Assembly (NCBI GenBank): GCA_963725255.1 | Contig: CAVRXV010000011.1 | Coordinates: 62,001 to 126,000 of the forward strand | Direction: 5' to 3' | Source: JAIEPX01 sp963725255 | GTDB lineage: Bacteria; Pseudomonadota; Gammaproteobacteria; JAIEPX01 | Length of the DNA stretch: 64,000 nt | Shown here: piece after piece, positions 61,900 to 64,000 of the stretch | Numbering within the stretch: the first letter of the stretch is position 1 | Layout of the letters: the number at the start of each line of letters is the position of its first letter | Notes under the pieces: model-generated | Databases searched by the model: none | What the model saw: only the letters and a program-made list of their open reading frames with translations | Told to the model about the DNA's origin: nothing | Translations under genes and position numbers: made by a program

Positions 61900-62427
61900 A
61901 TGACTATTAAGCCTCAAGACATCGTTGTATTAGCAAAGCTAATCGCCCGTAAGGGGGATAAAGACTGGTCTCAAAATAGCATTGCGGTCGAGCTATGCTT
62001 AAGCCCTTCACAAATAAATAGCTCTATAAAACGACTTGTGTTTGCGGGGTTGATGACACCCTACCAACATCCAAATAAATCAGAGCCTATTATTCAAGCC
62101 TGCGCTGAGTTTTTCACCCATGCTATGAAGTATATCTTTCCAGCAAAATTAGGTGGTATAGCGCGAGGGATTCCAACAAGTTATTCAGGGCCTAGTTTAA
62201 AAAACCAGATTGTTGCGGGTAGAGACCCAGCCCCAGTTTGGCCATACGGAAAAGGGGACGTAAGGGGAGTGACCCTCATGCCTTTGTATTCATCGGTTCC
62301 TGAATCAATTACTCAATATCCTGACCCTTTGTTCTATGATATATTAACTTTACTAGATGCTATCCGTTCAGGGCGTGCACGAGAAAAACAACTTGCCATT
62401 CAATGCTTGTCTGAAATATTGAAATAA
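61900..62427 (+). CDS. Winged-HTH regulator / antitoxin of a nucleotidyltransferase locus
   Basis: 175 residues. N-terminal MarR-like winged helix (WSQNSIAVELCLSPSQINSSIKRLVFAGLM, about 24-53); the C-terminal part has an unidentified domain with GIPTSYSGPSLKNQI. Followed 20 bp later by an AbiEii-type nucleotidyltransferase gene. Its own promoter has a perfect palindrome across the -10 box, indicating autoregulation. AAGGTGAG precedes the ATG. Confidence 0.75.
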   Translation: MTIKPQDIVVLAKLIARKGDKDWSQNSIAVELCLSPSQINSSIKRLVFAGLMTPYQHPNKSEPIIQACAEFFTHAMKYIFPAKLGGIARGIPTSYSGPSLKNQIVAGRDPAPVWPYGKGDVRGVTLMPLYSSVPESITQYPDPLFYDILTLLDAIRSGRAREKQLAIQCLSEILK

Positions 62428-62447
62428 AACTGAAATTAGGAGGCCAG

Positions 62448-62990
62448 ATGAAAAAAAACTCTGCTCAGCACAATCTCGAATCACTCAGCACCGTCGCAGA
62501 ACGCCTTGAAGAGTTATGTGATGAGGTAACTTTTGTTGGTGGCAGCATAACTGGTTTACTTATCACTGATAAAGCTGCACCTGATGTGCGTTATACAATG
62601 GATGTTGACTGTATTATTAACATTATTACACTCAATGACTATTACGGTTTAGAAAATAAGTTACGGCAAAAAGGCTTTAAGCAATCACTGCTCAATAAAG
62701 ATCCAATATGTCGATGGTATTGTAATGAGATAATGCTTGATGTTATGCCAGTTGATCGGAATGTCTTAGGCTTCTCTAATCGATGGTACAAGGAGTCGCT
62801 TTCACATGCGGTTAAGGAAACACTAAACAATGTTATTAATATAAGTATTCTTTCTGCACCCTATTTTTTAGCTACAAAATTAGAGGCATTCAACGATCGT
62901 GGGAAAAATGACTTTTTGTTAAGCCATGATCTCGAAGATATAATTTCAGTTATCGATGGTAGACCAGAAATCGTCGATGATGTAATATGA
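62448..62990 (+). CDS. AbiEii/AbiGii-type nucleotidyltransferase, truncated by a stop codon
   Basis: 180 residues before TGA at 62988. Nucleotidyltransferase motifs: VTFVGGSITGLL (GGS turn, about 29-36) and VRYTMDVDCIINI (DxD). AGGAGG precedes the ATG. The frame continues past the TGA with protein-like sequence (SSNNLREYLSSQFSNLMRDDHFLQALPGHL) typical of the C terminus of this family, so the TGA is a nonsense lesion. The toxin is probably inactive or altered. Confidence 0.8.
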   Translation: MKKNSAQHNLESLSTVAERLEELCDEVTFVGGSITGLLITDKAAPDVRYTMDVDCIINIITLNDYYGLENKLRQKGFKQSLLNKDPICRWYCNEIMLDVMPVDRNVLGFSNRWYKESLSHAVKETLNNVINISILSAPYFLATKLEAFNDRGKNDFLLSHDLEDIISVIDGRPEIVDDVI

Positions 62991-63165
62991 TCCTCTAACA
63001 ATCTGAGGGAATATCTTTCAAGTCAATTTTCAAATTTAATGAGGGATGATCACTTCCTACAAGCATTGCCTGGACACCTAAATTATTCCAATGAATTTGA
63101 TGAAAGAAAAAAAATAGTTGAAAGTAGGATTAATGAGATTATTTTAGAAAGGGATCATATCTAAG
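62991..63165 (+). pseudogene. Cut-off C-terminal part of the nucleotidyltransferase gene
   Basis: Continues in the same frame after the TGA as far as ...ERKKIV; after that the natural continuation (ESRINEIILERDHI, then TAA at 63163) needs removal of one G near 63120. So there are two lesions: a nonsense codon and a 1-bp insertion next to an A8 run. Confidence 0.65.
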
Positions 63166-63167
63166 TT

Positions 63168-63232
63168 TTATGAGTTCTCAGCTATAAAAATGTGCTTTTC
63201 TAGAAGACATCATTCTTAGATCACACCCATCA
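63168..63232. repeat. Dispersed repeat family C, copy 2
   Basis: Partner of 59155-59220, with TATAAAAATG at 63183 and the TTCTAGAAG...ATTCTTAGATC block at 63198-63222. Lies beyond the stop of the minus-strand PhzF-like gene. Confidence 0.7.
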
Positions 63233-63273
63233 GAGATATTATTACGGCGCTCATTATTAAATATGGTCTTTCC

Positions 63274-64000
63274 TCAATTATGAACTTCAATCTCGCCGTG
63301 CAAATAGAGCACAGACTGACCTGAAAGTAAAACGCGATCGCCTTTTACCTCGCAATAAATTTTCCCAAGGCGCGCAGACAATTGCTCAGCATATAATTTA
63401 GTTTTATTGAGTTTCGAGGCCCAATAGGGAGCAAGCATACAATGGGCAGAACCGGTAACAGGATCTTCATTAACACCTACCTGCGGCCCAAACCATCGTG
63501 AGACAAAATCAGCTTTTTCACCTTGTGCAGTAATAACTAAACCACGCGCATCCAGTTTTTCAATGAGTTGGAAGTTTGGAACACATCGACGTATCTGCGC
63601 TTCAGTATCTACTACCACCATATAATCAGCGCCCTTCCATATTTCCTGAGGGTGTATCCCTAACGCCTGAGTTATGATTTCATTAGCTAGGCATGGTGTT
63701 GCAGGTACTACAGGAAAATCCAGAGTTAAATAATCACTTTCCCTTGAAACAATTAAATCACCACTTTTGCTTTTAAAACGTATTGTATTAAGAGATGTGT
63801 TGAGAAAATTAAAAATGACATGGGCTGCTGCTAGTGTAGCATGTCCACATAGATCAACCTCAACTTTTGGAGTAAACCAGCGTATTTCGTAGTGATCTGT
63901 ATGAGCCACAAAAAAAACAGTTTCAGATAAATTATTTTCAGTTGCAATTTTCTGCATTAACTCATCACTGAGCCATTTTTCCAAGGGACAAACCGCCGCT
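63274..64000 (-). CDS. PhzF-family epimerase/isomerase, N terminus outside window
   Basis: The frame stays open to the window edge (AAVCPLEKWLSDELMQ), so the first residues and start codon lie beyond 64000; the visible part is 242 codons. PhzF/DapF-fold isomerases: ETVFFVAHTDHYEIRWFTPKVEVDLCGHATLAAAHVI in the N-terminal half and VNEDPVTGSAHCMLAPYW in the C-terminal half, including the conserved Glu-x and GSAHC pattern. The substrate is unknown. Confidence 0.88.
   Translation of the reverse strand, partial: AAVCPLEKWLSDELMQKIATENNLSETVFFVAHTDHYEIRWFTPKVEVDLCGHATLAAAHVIFNFLNTSLNTIRFKSKSGDLIVSRESDYLTLDFPVVPATPCLANEIITQALGIHPQEIWKGADYMVVVDTEAQIRRCVPNFQLIEKLDARGLVITAQGEKADFVSRWFGPQVGVNEDPVTGSAHCMLAPYWASKLNKTKLYAEQLSARLGKIYCEVKGDRVLLSGQSVLYLHGEIEVHN

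Noticed and set aside
62988..62990. TGA within the nucleotidyltransferase frame as selenocysteine
   Set aside because: No hairpin of the bacterial SECIS type is evident after it, the family does not use selenocysteine, and a second lesion follows, so a nonsense mutation is simpler.

Overview
The window comes from a low-GC gammaproteobacterium, probably a host-associated member of the Legionellales (Legionella/Coxiella/Berkiella-like). Evidence: the gammaproteobacterial gene order initiator tRNA-rimP-nusA-infB-rbfA-truB-rpsO-pnp, a DedA/PAP2/LssY fusion protein, a PPi-type phosphofructokinase, and several large proteins with no recognisable family next to eukaryote-like domains (a SET-domain protein, an exported caspase-like protein). 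The taxonomic call is an inference; there is no rRNA in the window.

Layout. 1-16 kb is mostly housekeeping: the end of lipA, an LssY-type membrane phosphatase, a coiled-coil orphan, mpl-ubiX, pfp plus a sodium-dependent transporter, glnA plus an aromatic amino acid permease, a His/collagen-like lipoprotein, an MFS carrier and lptF-lptG. 16-25.6 kb: a MITE-like inverted repeat, valS, pcm, a 1466-residue orphan and a coupled pair of small genes. 25.8-29.7 kb: a 902-residue membrane orphan, a HIT protein and folE. 29.8-35.3 kb is an accessory island: an AbiEi/AbiEii-type toxin-antitoxin pair, a lysozyme-like protein with a lipoprotein partner, and an AAA-type ATPase gene bracketed by identical palindromes. 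35.3-45.9 kb is the translation operon, interrupted between truB and rpsO by a pilin-like gene and an opposite-strand orphan, and with infB broken by an apparent 1-bp insertion. 46-51 kb: flhF-flhG-DUF2802, an exported SAM-hydroxide adenosyltransferase and an M32 carboxypeptidase. 51.1-64 kb is again accessory: an intact IS3-family element, tRNA-Arg, a 792-residue membrane orphan, a lipoprotein/caspase-like pair, a Bcr/CflA transporter with a divergent TetR regulator and two operators, a SET-domain protein, a HEPN pair, a second wHTH/nucleotidyltransferase toxin locus in decay, and a PhzF-like gene cut by the window end.

The most distinctive signal is a dispersed family of long, nearly perfect palindromes in intergenic DNA. 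Their outer ends are alike (GGGGTCAGG, GGGGTCAAG or AGGTGTCAG, mirrored at the other end) but their inner arms differ while staying self-complementary. One supplies the stop codon of a toxin gene, two identical copies bracket the ATPase locus, and one has been split by the IS3 element with a 3-bp target duplication. Two further dispersed non-coding repeat families occur at 57-63 kb.

Other points: glutamine synthetase has Phe at the usual adenylylation tyrosine; FlhF starts with a FliM-like motif that could bind FlhG; both toxin-antitoxin loci have near-consensus promoters with perfect inverted-repeat operators; and six large orphan or eukaryote-like proteins are candidate secreted effectors.
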